DNA of 64,000 nucleotides from Flavobacterium paronense (GCF_030409795.1 NZ_JAUFQN010000019.1:1240001-1304000); one strand, 5' to 3'; shown: positions 52,669 to 61,484, counted from the first letter of the stretch. The notes: generated from the letters alone by a model not told the origin. Program-made: numbers and translations.

Positions 52669-53955
52669 ATGAAAACAATAGCAATTTTAGTATTTACAGC
52701 TTTCCTTATGATAAGTTGCACTTCCAAATCAAATAAAATTATCGCTCAAAAAGATTACGATAAATACATGGAAATTAAAGACAACAAATCAAAAGATTTT
52801 GCTCAAAACGAAATCAATTTTTGGCAAGCTAAATACGATAAAGCACCTAATCAAACCAGTTATTTAAGTCAATTAGCCTCTAATTATTCCAAACTATTTG
52901 AAAATACAGGAGATGTAAAATACTTATACAAAGTAGAAGCATTATTGCTACAAGTTAATAAGGAATACAAATATACCGCTGTTGGTCCGATACGTTCTTT
53001 AGGAAGAAATTATATTTCACAGCACCGTTTTAGAGAAGCATTAGTATTAGCAAACAAAGCCTTAGCTATCGGTGAAGGTATGAAAGAAACGCAAAAATTG
53101 CTTTTTGATGTGAACATGGAATTAGGAAATTATGCTGAAGCTGAGAAAAACCTAAAATACCTAACTAATAAAACTGATTTTGATTATTTAATTCGTGTTT
53201 CTAAATGGAACGATCATTTAGGCGATTTGAAAACAGCTATTACTTTTATGGAAAAAGCAAAAGAAATTGCGGTTATAAATGATAACAAATCTTTAAAAAT
53301 TTGGACGTTTTCTAACTTGGGAGATTTGAATGGTCACGATGGAAATATTCAAAAGTCGTATGATTATTATTTAAAAACCTTAGCTATAGAACCAAACAAT
53401 AGTTATGCACTTAAAGGAATTGCATGGATTGCTTTTTCAAATGAAAAAGATACCAAAGAGGCAACACGAATAATAGACAACATTTCTAAAAGACACCATA
53501 CACCCGATTTTTATTTGCTAAAAGCTCAAATCGCAGAATATGAAAATAATCAGGCTTTAAAAAGTAAAAACCTATCGGAATATTTTAACATGCTAAACAC
53601 CATCAATTATGGTGCGATGTATAACAAATACAATACGTTGATTTATGCTGATGATAAAAACACGGCAGCTAAAGCATTAGAAATTGCCAAAATTGAAATT
53701 GACCATCGCCCAACTCCGGATTCCTATGATTTATTGGCTTGGTCTTATTATAATTTGGGCGACAGCAAGAAAGCATTAGAAATAGAGCAAAAATATGTAG
53801 TCGGAAAATCGTTTGAGCCTAAACTAAACTACCATCTTGCAACCATCTATAAAGCCAATAATATGATGGCTAAAGTTGCCCCAATAAAAAAAGAATTATT
53901 AAAAAGCACTTTTGAATTAGGTCCTACTTTGGAGAAAAAAATCACTAATCTATAA
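52669..53955 (+). CDS. TPR-repeat lipoprotein
   Basis: The 428-residue protein has a lipoprotein signal (lipobox ISC, Cys 17). It is then helical with several TPR motifs, among them FREALVLANKALAIGEGM, NIQKSYDYYLKTLAIEPNNSYALKGIAWIAF, and PDSYDLLAWSYYNLGDSKKALEIEQKYV. The protein is likely periplasmic or outer-membrane-anchored and may hold partners together. Its stop codon overlaps the TonB receptor start by one base (TAATG), so they are translationally coupled. Confidence 0.85.
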   Translation: MKTIAILVFTAFLMISCTSKSNKIIAQKDYDKYMEIKDNKSKDFAQNEINFWQAKYDKAPNQTSYLSQLASNYSKLFENTGDVKYLYKVEALLLQVNKEYKYTAVGPIRSLGRNYISQHRFREALVLANKALAIGEGMKETQKLLFDVNMELGNYAEAEKNLKYLTNKTDFDYLIRVSKWNDHLGDLKTAITFMEKAKEIAVINDNKSLKIWTFSNLGDLNGHDGNIQKSYDYYLKTLAIEPNNSYALKGIAWIAFSNEKDTKEATRIIDNISKRHHTPDFYLLKAQIAEYENNQALKSKNLSEYFNMLNTINYGAMYNKYNTLIYADDKNTAAKALEIAKIEIDHRPTPDSYDLLAWSYYNLGDSKKALEIEQKYVVGKSFEPKLNYHLATIYKANNMMAKVAPIKKELLKSTFELGPTLEKKITNL

Positions 53956-56156
53956 TGAAAAATTCATATACACTTCTTATGTTACTTTTCTTTGCCTTTG
54001 CTCAAAGTCAAATACAAAAAGGAGTTGTTACAGATTCTATCGGCAATCCAATTGACAATGCTTATATTATCAATACCAATTCTCAAAGTCATGCGCATAC
54101 CAATGAGTTCGGAGCTTTTAGTATCGATAAAACAAGCAAAGGCGATCTGTTAAAAGTTTCCGCTTTAGGATTCAAAAAGACAGATTATAAATTCGAAAGC
54201 AATGAATTCACCATTATATTAGAAGAAGATATTTACAAGTTAGATCAAGTGGTTATTCAACCAAAAATGAATGCCATGAATGTGATTTCTAAAATAGATT
54301 TACAAACAACTCCCGTAAATTCTTCACAAGAAATATTGCGAAAAGTACCAGGTTTATTTATTGGACAACATGCTGGTGGAGGCAAAGCAGAGCAGATTTT
54401 TCTGAGAGGTTTCGACATCGATCACGGAACAGATATTGCTGTTTCAGTTGACGGAATGCCAGTAAACATGGTTTCGCATGCGCATGGTCAAGGCTATGCC
54501 GATTTGCATTTTGTCATTCCAGAAACCGTCGATAAAATTGATTTCGGAAAAGGAACTTATTATGCCAACAAAGGTGACTTTGCTACAGCTGGCTATGTAA
54601 CATTTCAAACCAAAGAACGGGTTGATAAAAGTGCTATAAGTGTTGAAGCCGGACAATTTAATACGTTGAGAACTGTTGGTGTTTTTAATCTTTTAGAGAA
54701 AAATAAAATGCAAAATGCCTACTTGGCTACCGAATATATTTTAACTGATGGTCCATTCGATGCGCCACAAGATTTTTCAAGACTGAATTTATTTGGAAAA
54801 TATACAAGCGTGATGGCTGATAATAGTAAGTTAACCGTAATTGCTTCCAGGTTTACCAGTAAATGGAATGCTTCCGGGCAAATTCCACAAAGACTTGTAG
54901 ATAGTGGAGCCATATCCAGATTTGGCGCAGTTGATGCTACCGAAGGCGGAAATACAGCAAGAACTAATGTTAATGTCGCGGTCACAAAACCACTTAATGA
55001 AAACACTTTTGTAAAGTCAAATGCCTATTATTCTAACTATAATTTTGAACTCTATTCTAATTTTACTTTCTTTTTAGAAGATCCAATTAATGGCGATCAA
55101 ATTCGTCAAAAAGAAAGTCGAGATATTTATGGTTTGAATACTGAATTTAATAAAAAATATGCAAATTCCTTGTGCCAAGTAGGTTTTGGTTTTAGAGCCG
55201 ATGCTACAAAAAACACCGAGCTATCACATACAGTAGGAAGATATACGACCTTGCAAACCTTGAAACTAGGTGATATCGATCAAACAAATATATTTTCCTA
55301 TATCAATGTTGAATATACTTTTGGGAAATTAAAGATAAATCCAGCTATTCGATTTGATTATTTCAAGTTCAATTACCAAGATAAATTGGCACCAACTTTT
55401 GTAACCCAAAGTCAGGATAAAGTAAAGTTTTCCCCAAAACTTAATTTTATTTACTCGGCTAACAACAATTTGCAACTGTATTTAAAATCGGGATTTGGAT
55501 TTCACTCGAACGATACCAGAGTTGTGGTGGCGCAAACTGGAGAAAAGATTTTGCCAACCGCCATTGGAACTGATTTAGGTGCTATTTTCAAGCCATTTCC
55601 AAAATTGGTTATCAACACCGCTTTGTGGTATTTGTATTTAGAGCAAGAGTTTGTATATGTTGGTGATGCCGGAATTGTAGAACCAAGCGGTAAAACTAAA
55701 AGAATGGGATTTGATTTGGGATTGCGTTATCAATTGACTGATTGGTTGTTCTTTGATACCGATGTTAACTATACACATGCTCGAAGTATTGATGAACCTT
55801 CTGGACAAGATTACATTCCGTTAGCTCCAGATTTTACTTCTACAGGAGGAATTAGCATCAATAAGTTAAAAGGTTTTTCAGGCGGAATTCGATACCGGTA
55901 TTTAAAAAGTCGCCCTGCCAATGAAGATAATTCTATCGTAGCTAAAGGCTATATGGTTTCTGATGTCAATATCAATTATGAGTTTAAAAACTTCACTTTT
56001 GGAGTAGCCGTTGAGAATATTTTCAACACAAAATGGAATGAAACCCAGTTTGCCACCGAGTCGCGCTTGCAAAATGAAACCCAAAGTGTAGACGAAATTC
56101 ACTTTACACCAGGAACACCATTTTTTATGAAAGGAAAAATAACCTACAGGTTTTAA
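53955..56156 (+). CDS. TonB-dependent outer-membrane receptor
   Basis: The 733-residue protein has a signal peptide (1-18), a carboxypeptidase-regulatory-like beta domain (about 20-90: KGVVTDSIGNPIDNAYI), a plug domain (about 100-215) and a 22-strand barrel ending in an aromatic YRF. The plug has an unusual His-rich segment (GQHAGGG ... IDHGTDIAVSVDGMPVNMVSHAHGQGYADLHF). It should import a ligand across the outer membrane with TonB-ExbBD energy. The His-rich plug would suit metal or metal-complex binding, which is a guess. It is the last gene of the operon. Confidence 0.88.
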   Translation: MKNSYTLLMLLFFAFAQSQIQKGVVTDSIGNPIDNAYIINTNSQSHAHTNEFGAFSIDKTSKGDLLKVSALGFKKTDYKFESNEFTIILEEDIYKLDQVVIQPKMNAMNVISKIDLQTTPVNSSQEILRKVPGLFIGQHAGGGKAEQIFLRGFDIDHGTDIAVSVDGMPVNMVSHAHGQGYADLHFVIPETVDKIDFGKGTYYANKGDFATAGYVTFQTKERVDKSAISVEAGQFNTLRTVGVFNLLEKNKMQNAYLATEYILTDGPFDAPQDFSRLNLFGKYTSVMADNSKLTVIASRFTSKWNASGQIPQRLVDSGAISRFGAVDATEGGNTARTNVNVAVTKPLNENTFVKSNAYYSNYNFELYSNFTFFLEDPINGDQIRQKESRDIYGLNTEFNKKYANSLCQVGFGFRADATKNTELSHTVGRYTTLQTLKLGDIDQTNIFSYINVEYTFGKLKINPAIRFDYFKFNYQDKLAPTFVTQSQDKVKFSPKLNFIYSANNNLQLYLKSGFGFHSNDTRVVVAQTGEKILPTAIGTDLGAIFKPFPKLVINTALWYLYLEQEFVYVGDAGIVEPSGKTKRMGFDLGLRYQLTDWLFFDTDVNYTHARSIDEPSGQDYIPLAPDFTSTGGISINKLKGFSGGIRYRYLKSRPANEDNSIVAKGYMVSDVNINYEFKNFTFGVAVENIFNTKWNETQFATESRLQNETQSVDEIHFTPGTPFFMKGKITYRF

Positions 56157-56171
56157 ATGTAATTTTTGTTT

Positions 56172-56203
56172 GTAATAGAAAATGGTTAAAAGTTTTCTAT
56201 TAC
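56172..56203 (+). terminator. Terminator of the DUF4331/TPR/TonB operon
   Basis: GTAATAGAAAA pairs with TTTTCTATTAC over 11 bp, 15 bases after the receptor stop codon, followed by GTTTTGTT. Confidence 0.75.
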
Positions 56204-56358
56204 GTTTTGTTGGAGAGCCTGACGACTAGTTTTCGGGCTCTTTTACAAACAGTACATTTTTTATTTGATAGTATAGTTTTAAGGGAAAAATCTGCTATGG
56301 GATTATTTCGGTTTTTTGTTTTGTGGATAGAAACTGGTTTTCTGTCATGTTTTGTTAG

Positions 56359-56398
56359 GAGCTCAGTAATTAACATAGTTACTGGGCTCTTTTTTTAT
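56359..56398 (+). terminator. Hairpin with T run upstream of the Gpx-like gene
   Basis: The stem GAGCTCAGTAA with TTACTGGGCTC (11 bp, one G-U) has a 9-base loop and a run of seven T. It is a good terminator form, although no plus-strand gene directly precedes it. It may end read-through or a small transcript. Confidence 0.6.
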
Positions 56399-56461
56399 AA
56401 ATTTTAGGAATTGTATAACAGTAACTCCTGAAATTATGTTTAATTTTGACAAAAATAAATT

Positions 56462-57046
56462 ATGAAAAAGATAGTACTATTCGTAACGGCTTTAACCTTA
56501 TTTAGTTGCCAAAATCAGGCACAAAACAGCAAGAAAACAATGGAAACACAAGCACCTGTAAAAGCAGAAACAATTTATCAATTTAAAGTAAAAGATTTAT
56601 ACGGTAAAGAATTTGACTTTGCCTCATTAAAAGGAAAGAAAATATTAATAGTGAATACAGCCTCAGAATGTGGACTAACGCCTCAATACAAAGATTTGGA
56701 ATCTATTTACAAAAAGTATAAAGATCTTAATTTTGTTATAGTTGGTTTTCCAGCCAATAATTTTGGTTCGCAAGAGCCAGGAAGCAATGAACAAATTGCT
56801 AAATTCTGCGAATTGAATTATGGTGTGACTTTCCCAATGATGAGTAAAATTTCTGTAAAAGGAAGTGACATGGACAAAGTCTATAAGTTCTTAACACAAA
56901 AAAGCAAAAACGGTTTACAGGACAGCGAAGTTGAATGGAATTTTCAAAAATATTTAATCAACGAACAAGGCGAATTAGTAAAAGTGTTATCGCCAAGAGT
57001 ATTACCAACAGATGCTGCAATAGTAGGTTGGATTAATGGGAAATAA
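56462..57046 (+). CDS. Glutathione peroxidase-family lipoprotein
   Basis: The 194-residue protein has a lipoprotein signal (lipobox LFSC, Cys 16). The Gpx fold shows ILIVNTASECGLTPQYKDLE (catalytic cysteine), FVIVGFPANNFGSQEPGSNEQI (active-site Gln) and VEWNFQKYLINEQG (Trp and Asn). All are present, so it should reduce hydroperoxides. In Bacteroidota the electron donor is likely thioredoxin rather than glutathione. Lipidation places it in the periplasm or outer membrane. It stands alone, with terminators on both sides. Confidence 0.92.
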   Translation: MKKIVLFVTALTLFSCQNQAQNSKKTMETQAPVKAETIYQFKVKDLYGKEFDFASLKGKKILIVNTASECGLTPQYKDLESIYKKYKDLNFVIVGFPANNFGSQEPGSNEQIAKFCELNYGVTFPMMSKISVKGSDMDKVYKFLTQKSKNGLQDSEVEWNFQKYLINEQGELVKVLSPRVLPTDAAIVGWINGK

Positions 57047-57097
57047 TAACTAAAAATTGTTTAAATGATAACCTTAAGTTATTCTTATGATAAATAG

Positions 57098-57122
57098 CCT
57101 GATGAATTTCATCAGGTTTTTT
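57098..57122 (+). terminator. Terminator of the Gpx-like gene
   Basis: CCTGATGA pairs with TCATCAGG around a 3-base loop, followed by a T run, 51 bases after the stop codon. Confidence 0.8.
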
Positions 57123-57256
57123 GTTTTGATTTTATCGACTAACGTCACTTGTGGTGTGGTTTGAAGAGTTTTTTTTCCTTTAAACGATTTTAAGATAATA
57201 ACTAAATTATTCTCATTAAGTTTGAATAGAATTTCAAATACCACACACTTCCACAG

Positions 57257-57631
57257 ATGAATAATATATTTAACACCGTATACAGACAAGATTACTTACA
57301 AGGCTTTTCTAATGGGTTAAATCCCTATTTGAAAGTTGATGAAAATCAAAATGAAGCTTATCTTTTTGGGTTTAATCAAGGTAGATTAGACTATGAACGA
57401 ATAAATGGTAAAATTGAATATGGCATTCCAAAATTAATTGTCACTAACAAAGTTTTAGAAGATTTTCTTTTGGCCGGAATGCTTGGAATCAGCATAAATG
57501 ATGATGGTTACACCGCTTTTCAAATTGATGTTATTTCTAAATGGTATCAAAGCGGAATTGAAAAATATAATCCTTATCAAAGCAGTTACCTGTTAGGAAT
57601 TTTGGAAGAAAACGGGATTGAGATCATCTAG
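57257..57631 (+). CDS. Protein of unknown function (124 aa)
   Basis: The 124-residue protein has no signal peptide or membrane span, is rich in Tyr, Asn and Gln, and starts MNNIFNTVYRQDYLQGFSNG. It appears to have two similar motifs, GFSNGLNPYL and GFNQGRLDYERI, suggesting a short internal repeat. No family was recognised. It is convergent with the GNAT gene, with one base between the stop codons. Confidence 0.6.
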   Translation: MNNIFNTVYRQDYLQGFSNGLNPYLKVDENQNEAYLFGFNQGRLDYERINGKIEYGIPKLIVTNKVLEDFLLAGMLGISINDDGYTAFQIDVISKWYQSGIEKYNPYQSSYLLGILEENGIEII

Positions 57632-57632
57632 C

Positions 57633-58130
57633 TTATTCCAATAGCAACTGCATAATTACAGAGTGCAACCATCGCTCAAACTTATAACCGCTTTCTTTAA
57701 TAATTCCCACTGTAGCAAATCCGAATTGCTTGTGAAAAGCAACACTATTTTGGTTTTCAGAGTCAATAACCGCAATCATAGTATGCAATTTTTGCTTTTT
57801 AGCTAAAGCAATTAAGCTTTGCATAATTAATCTTCCAATACCTTTTCCGTGTTCGTTAGGCATCACATACACAGAATGTTCTACAGTAAATTTATACGCT
57901 TCCCTAAAACGAAATTCACTGTAATAGCCAAAACCAACTACGCGTTCCTCTATTGTTGCGACTATTATTGGAAATCCTTTAGCTAATTTTTCTTCAAAAA
58001 GGGCTTGTTGCTGTTCCAATGTTCGCAAATCATAATCATACAATGCCGTTGAATTGGCAATATAATAATTCAGAATGGCCACAATGGTTTCCGCATCTTG
58101 ACTTTGATATGGCCTGATTTTAATTTCCAT
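57633..58130 (-). CDS. GNAT N-acetyltransferase, phosphinothricin acetyltransferase-like
   Basis: The start at ATG 58130 gives 165 residues (MEIKIRPYQSQDAETIVAILNYYI). The frame continues upstream to 58178 but that part looks unlike the family. The acetyl-CoA-binding motif is VYVMPNEHGKGIGRLIMQSLIALAKK (about 89-114), and the PAT-like feature NSTALYDYDLRTLEQQ is present. This subfamily acetylates the amino group of phosphinothricin, methionine sulfone or related amino acids. The exact substrate is not known. Confidence 0.86.
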   Translation of the reverse strand: MEIKIRPYQSQDAETIVAILNYYIANSTALYDYDLRTLEQQQALFEEKLAKGFPIIVATIEERVVGFGYYSEFRFREAYKFTVEHSVYVMPNEHGKGIGRLIMQSLIALAKKQKLHTMIAVIDSENQNSVAFHKQFGFATVGIIKESGYKFERWLHSVIMQLLLE

Positions 58131-58183
58131 AGGGTAAAAATAAGAAAACAATTTTCGTTTTGAAAAGGTTTTTTCCACCTTTG

Positions 58184-58253
58184 TTCGGGTGTTGTTCGCA
58201 AATTAAGCCCTTTTTGCGAACAAAACCAGAACATGACCCGAACAACACCCGAA
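58184..58253. repeat. Overlapping inverted repeats (15-bp and 11-bp arms)
   Basis: A 15-bp perfect inverted repeat has arms 58184-58198 and 58239-58253. Inside it an 11-bp perfect repeat has arms 58192-58202 and 58213-58223. The two share bases 58192-58198, so only one of the two stems can form at a time in RNA. Confidence 0.75.
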
Positions 58254-58282
58254 TAACGGTATCAAAATGATGGGTTTGATGT

Positions 58283-58316
58283 GTCACTAAAGGTCACTAA
58301 GAGTCAGTAGGTGTCA
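58283..58316. repeat. Four GTCA direct repeats with 10-bp period
   Basis: GTCACTAAAG, GTCACTAAGA, GTCAGTAGGT and GTCA begin at 58283, 58293, 58303 and 58313, exactly ten bases apart, so all would lie on one face of the DNA helix. They are about 75 bases before the menD -33 box. Confidence 0.6.
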
Positions 58317-58390
58317 AAGCACATCATTAAGTGTTATAAGCATTGTTTAAATTCTTTCCGCTATAGTTCTGATAAGAAAACTTTTTTGTG

Positions 58391-58419
58391 TTGGAAAAGA
58401 GATACAATTTGTATCTTTG
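58391..58419 (+). promoter_or_regulatory. menD promoter
   Basis: TTG at 58391-58393 and -7 box TATCTTTG at 58412-58419, with an 18-base spacer, match the flavobacterial TTG-N17..23-TAnnTTTG consensus exactly. The start codon is 20 bases downstream. Confidence 0.75.
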
Positions 58420-58438
58420 TTCCCATTAAAATGCACCC

Positions 58439-60100
58439 ATGATTTACCCAAAAATACCTCTAGCGCAAAGCATTATAGAAATATGCCATGCCAAAGGAGT
58501 TTATGATATTATAATTTCCCCGGGTTCCAGAAATGCACCGCTGACAATTGGCTTTACCAACAACTCAAAGTTTAACTGCTATAGTATTGCAGATGAACGC
58601 TGTGCCGCTTTTTTTGCGTTAGGTATTGCACAACAAACCAACAAACCGGTTGCGGTAGTTTGTACTTCGGGTTCGGCTTTACTGAATTATTATCCGGCTT
58701 TGGCCGAAGCTTTTTACAGTCAGATTCCGTTTATTGTTATTTCGGCAGACAGACCTTTTGATAAAATTGATATTGGTGATGGACAAACCATTCGTCAGGA
58801 AAATGTTTTTATAAATCATTCACTATACAATGCTAATTTAACCGAAGAAGCTTCTGAAGAAAACGATGTTTTTATCAATGAGGCTATCAATGTGGCCATT
58901 GCCCGTAAAGGTCCGGTGCACATTAATGTTCCTTTTGAAGAACCATTATATGAAATTACTAATAAACTTTCGGTTGATTTTAACGTAACGGGTTTAAATA
59001 TTATTCATCAATCGGTGAATGTTGACGATATTATTGCCTTTACAACTTTATGGAATCATACCTCAAAAATTTTAATCTTAGTTGGCGAATGCAAACCTAA
59101 TGCTGTCGATCAGGAATGGTTAGAAAAATTAGCTTCATTGCCATCTGTGGTCGTAATGACTGAAACAACTTCGAACTTGCATCATCCAAGTTTTATCAAC
59201 AATATAGATACGCTTATCACACCGTTTTCTAATGCTGATTTTTTGATGTTACAGCCTCGAATACTTATTACGTTTGGTGGAATGATAGTTTCTAAACGAG
59301 TGAAAGCTTTCTTGAGAAAATACAAACCAAGGCATCATTGGCATATTGATAAACATCGGGCTTATGATACATTCGGAATTTTAACCAAGCATTTCCATGT
59401 TAGTCCAAATCAGTTTTTCTCTCAGTTTCTACCTTTCATAAAACCTATTAGAAGTGATTATAAAGCAACTTTTCAAACTATTCACAAGCAACGAAAAGTA
59501 AAACATGACGAGTATCTTTCTAAAGTTTCTTTTTGTGATTTAAAAGCATTTGAAAAGATTTTATCAAGTTTGCCAAAGGATATTCAATTGCAAATTAGTA
59601 ACAGTTCAGCCATTCGCTATGCACAATTATTTGACATTGATAAATCGATAGAAGTGTTTTGCAACAGAGGAACAAGTGGGATTGACGGTAGTACTTCAAC
59701 CGCTATTGGAGCAGCCGTTGGAAGCAAAAAACCAACCGTTTTAATTACTGGAGATATTGGATTTCTATATGATAGTAATGCACTTTGGAACAATTACATT
59801 CCAAAGAATTTCAAAATTATTTTGATAAATAATGGCGGCGGTGGTATTTTTAGAATATTACCTGGACATGAAGAAACCGAAACCTTCAACACTTATTTTG
59901 AAACTTCACATTGTTTAACGGCGGAACATTTAGCCAAAATGTACCAGTTAGATTATCTTACGGCAAGTGATGGTAATTCGTTGAAAAAAGGCTTGGCAAA
60001 GCTTTATGAGCAAAATGAGAAACCAATGATTCTTGAAGTTTTTACTCCAACTCGCGAGAATGACAAACTATTGTTGAACTATTTTAAAGCTTTGGTATAA
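58439..60100 (+). CDS. menD: 2-succinyl-5-enolpyruvyl-6-hydroxy-3-cyclohexene-1-carboxylate synthase
   Basis: The 553-residue thiamine-diphosphate enzyme has the N-terminal ISPGSRNAPL (Pyr domain), GTSGIDGSTSTAIGAAVG in the PP domain and the ThDP/Mg2+ motif ITGDIGFLYDSNALW...NNGGGGIF. It joins isochorismate and 2-oxoglutarate in menaquinone synthesis. Other men genes are not in the window. The next gene (HD protein) starts 29 bases downstream. Confidence 0.95.
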   Translation: MIYPKIPLAQSIIEICHAKGVYDIIISPGSRNAPLTIGFTNNSKFNCYSIADERCAAFFALGIAQQTNKPVAVVCTSGSALLNYYPALAEAFYSQIPFIVISADRPFDKIDIGDGQTIRQENVFINHSLYNANLTEEASEENDVFINEAINVAIARKGPVHINVPFEEPLYEITNKLSVDFNVTGLNIIHQSVNVDDIIAFTTLWNHTSKILILVGECKPNAVDQEWLEKLASLPSVVVMTETTSNLHHPSFINNIDTLITPFSNADFLMLQPRILITFGGMIVSKRVKAFLRKYKPRHHWHIDKHRAYDTFGILTKHFHVSPNQFFSQFLPFIKPIRSDYKATFQTIHKQRKVKHDEYLSKVSFCDLKAFEKILSSLPKDIQLQISNSSAIRYAQLFDIDKSIEVFCNRGTSGIDGSTSTAIGAAVGSKKPTVLITGDIGFLYDSNALWNNYIPKNFKIILINNGGGGIFRILPGHEETETFNTYFETSHCLTAEHLAKMYQLDYLTASDGNSLKKGLAKLYEQNEKPMILEVFTPTRENDKLLLNYFKALV

Positions 60101-60128
60101 ATTTATATCTTTACTAAAACACCGATTT

Positions 60129-61367
60129 GTGAGCAACACCAATAAACTTAAAATATTCAACGACCCAATTTATGGTTTTATTACCATTCCGAATACGTTA
60201 ATTTATGATTTAATTCAGCATCCTTATTTTCAGCGCCTTCGACGTATAACTCAGATGGGATTGTCTTATTTGGTTTATCCCGGTGCGCATCACACTCGTT
60301 TTCATCACGCCATTGGCGCTATGCATTTGATGCAAAAAGCAGTGGAAGTATTGCGTTTCAAAGAAGTTTCCATTTCCAAAGAAGAAGAGAATGCCTTATA
60401 TATTGCGATACTTTTGCACGATATTGGGCATGGACCGTTTTCACATACGTTGGAACACAGCATTGTGGAAGTGAATCATGAAGAAATTTCACTATTGTTC
60501 ATGAACAAACTTAACGAAGAGTTTGACGGACAATTAAGTTTAGCAATCCAGATTTTTAAAGGCGAGTATCATAGAAAATTCATGTTACAATTGATATCAA
60601 GTCAACTGGATATGGACAGAATGGATTATTTGAAACGCGATAGTTTTTATTCGGGTGTAGCCGAAGGAAATATCAATTCGGACCGGCTGATTCAGATGCT
60701 GAACGTGGCAGATGATTTTTTAGTTATGGAAGAAAAAGGAATCTATTCTATAGAAAAATTCCTGATGGCAAGACGATTGATGTATTGGCAGGCCTATTTG
60801 CATAAAACGAGTTTGGTGGCTGAACTGACTTTGACCAATGCCTTGAAAAGAGCTAAAGAGTTGCTTCATAAAAAGGTTCACATTGAATGCAGTGAGCCAT
60901 TAAAGCATTTTATGGAGCATAAAATTACACTCGGAAATTTTTCCAATACTAATTTAGATAACTTTGCGCAACTTGATGATTTTGATATCATTAGTGCTTT
61001 AAAAAATTGGCAGCATCACGATGATTTTATTCTGAGTAGTCTGAGTAAAATGATCATCAACAGAGACTTGCCAAAAATAAAACTCAACAGTGAAAAGTTT
61101 CCGAAAGAAGTATTAGCCGAAATGATTATTGGTTTTGCTAATGACAATAATATAACGACACAGGAAGCCAACTATTTTATCTTTAAAGGAAAGATTAAAA
61201 ACCAAGCGTATAGCAAAGACGCGGAACCCATCAGAATTTTGAAGAAAGACAAAACGATTGAAGATGTGGTTGAGGCTTCTGACCAATTGAATTTAAAAGC
61301 ATTGTCAAAACCGGTTACTAAGTATTTTATATGTTTTCCAAAACTACTTGATGAAAACTACCATTAA
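60129..61367 (+). CDS. HD-domain phosphohydrolase (dGTPase-like)
   Basis: The start is GTG 60129 (no ATG before the conserved N-terminus). The 412-residue protein begins KLKIFNDPIYGFITIPNTLIYDLIQHPYFQRLRRITQMGLSYLVYPGAHHTRFHHAIGAMHL. It has the HD signature ALYIAILLHDIGHGPFSHTLEHSI (about 90-113) and RMDYLKRDSF (later Asp). This matches the HD-domain/dGTP triphosphohydrolase-like group. It is probably a metal-dependent nucleotide phosphohydrolase. It lies downstream of menD with 28 bases between. Confidence 0.88.
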   Translation: MSNTNKLKIFNDPIYGFITIPNTLIYDLIQHPYFQRLRRITQMGLSYLVYPGAHHTRFHHAIGAMHLMQKAVEVLRFKEVSISKEEENALYIAILLHDIGHGPFSHTLEHSIVEVNHEEISLLFMNKLNEEFDGQLSLAIQIFKGEYHRKFMLQLISSQLDMDRMDYLKRDSFYSGVAEGNINSDRLIQMLNVADDFLVMEEKGIYSIEKFLMARRLMYWQAYLHKTSLVAELTLTNALKRAKELLHKKVHIECSEPLKHFMEHKITLGNFSNTNLDNFAQLDDFDIISALKNWQHHDDFILSSLSKMIINRDLPKIKLNSEKFPKEVLAEMIIGFANDNNITTQEANYFIFKGKIKNQAYSKDAEPIRILKKDKTIEDVVEASDQLNLKALSKPVTKYFICFPKLLDENYH

Positions 61368-61391
61368 AATTGATTTTTTTATACTTTTGTG

Positions 61392-61478
61392 ATGATGAAA
61401 CAAACTCCAAATACTTTATTTCTATTAACGGGCATTTGTCTTGTGTGTTCCTTCTTATTCCTAAAAAAAGTAAATTAG
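61392..61478 (+). CDS. Possible 28-residue membrane peptide before lpxD
   Basis: A short frame with two ATG starts (61392, 61395) fills most of the gap between the HD gene and lpxD, ending six bases before the lpxD start. The peptide has a single hydrophobic stretch (LFLLTGICLVCSFLFL) flanked by Lys. It is in the right place to be cotranscribed with lpxD. No family is known, and a chance frame is possible. Confidence 0.35.
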   Translation: MMKQTPNTLFLLTGICLVCSFLFLKKVN

Positions 61479-61484
61479 CATAAG

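Larger units (their letters stand above)
56157..56461. other. Gene-free region with three hairpins
   Basis: A perfect 11-bp hairpin (56172-56182/56193-56203) lies just after the TonB receptor gene and is its probable terminator. Then two hairpins of similar design follow: AGAGCC/GGCTCT at 56214-56241 and an 11-bp stem at 56359-56389. Each is preceded by a GTTTTGTT(G/A)G run. The 66-codon frame across this stretch has no support. Confidence 0.55.
58131..58438. other. menD upstream region with nested inverted repeats and phased direct repeats
   Basis: This stretch holds, in order, two overlapping inverted repeats (58184-58253), four direct repeats of GTCA at a 10-base period (58283-58316) and the menD promoter (58391-58419). 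No open frame of note is present. The repeats are described separately. Confidence 0.6.

Noticed and set aside
56207..56407. 66-codon frame between the TonB receptor and Gpx genes
   Set aside because: It spans two hairpins and a terminator, and its translation has no recognisable domain or good start.
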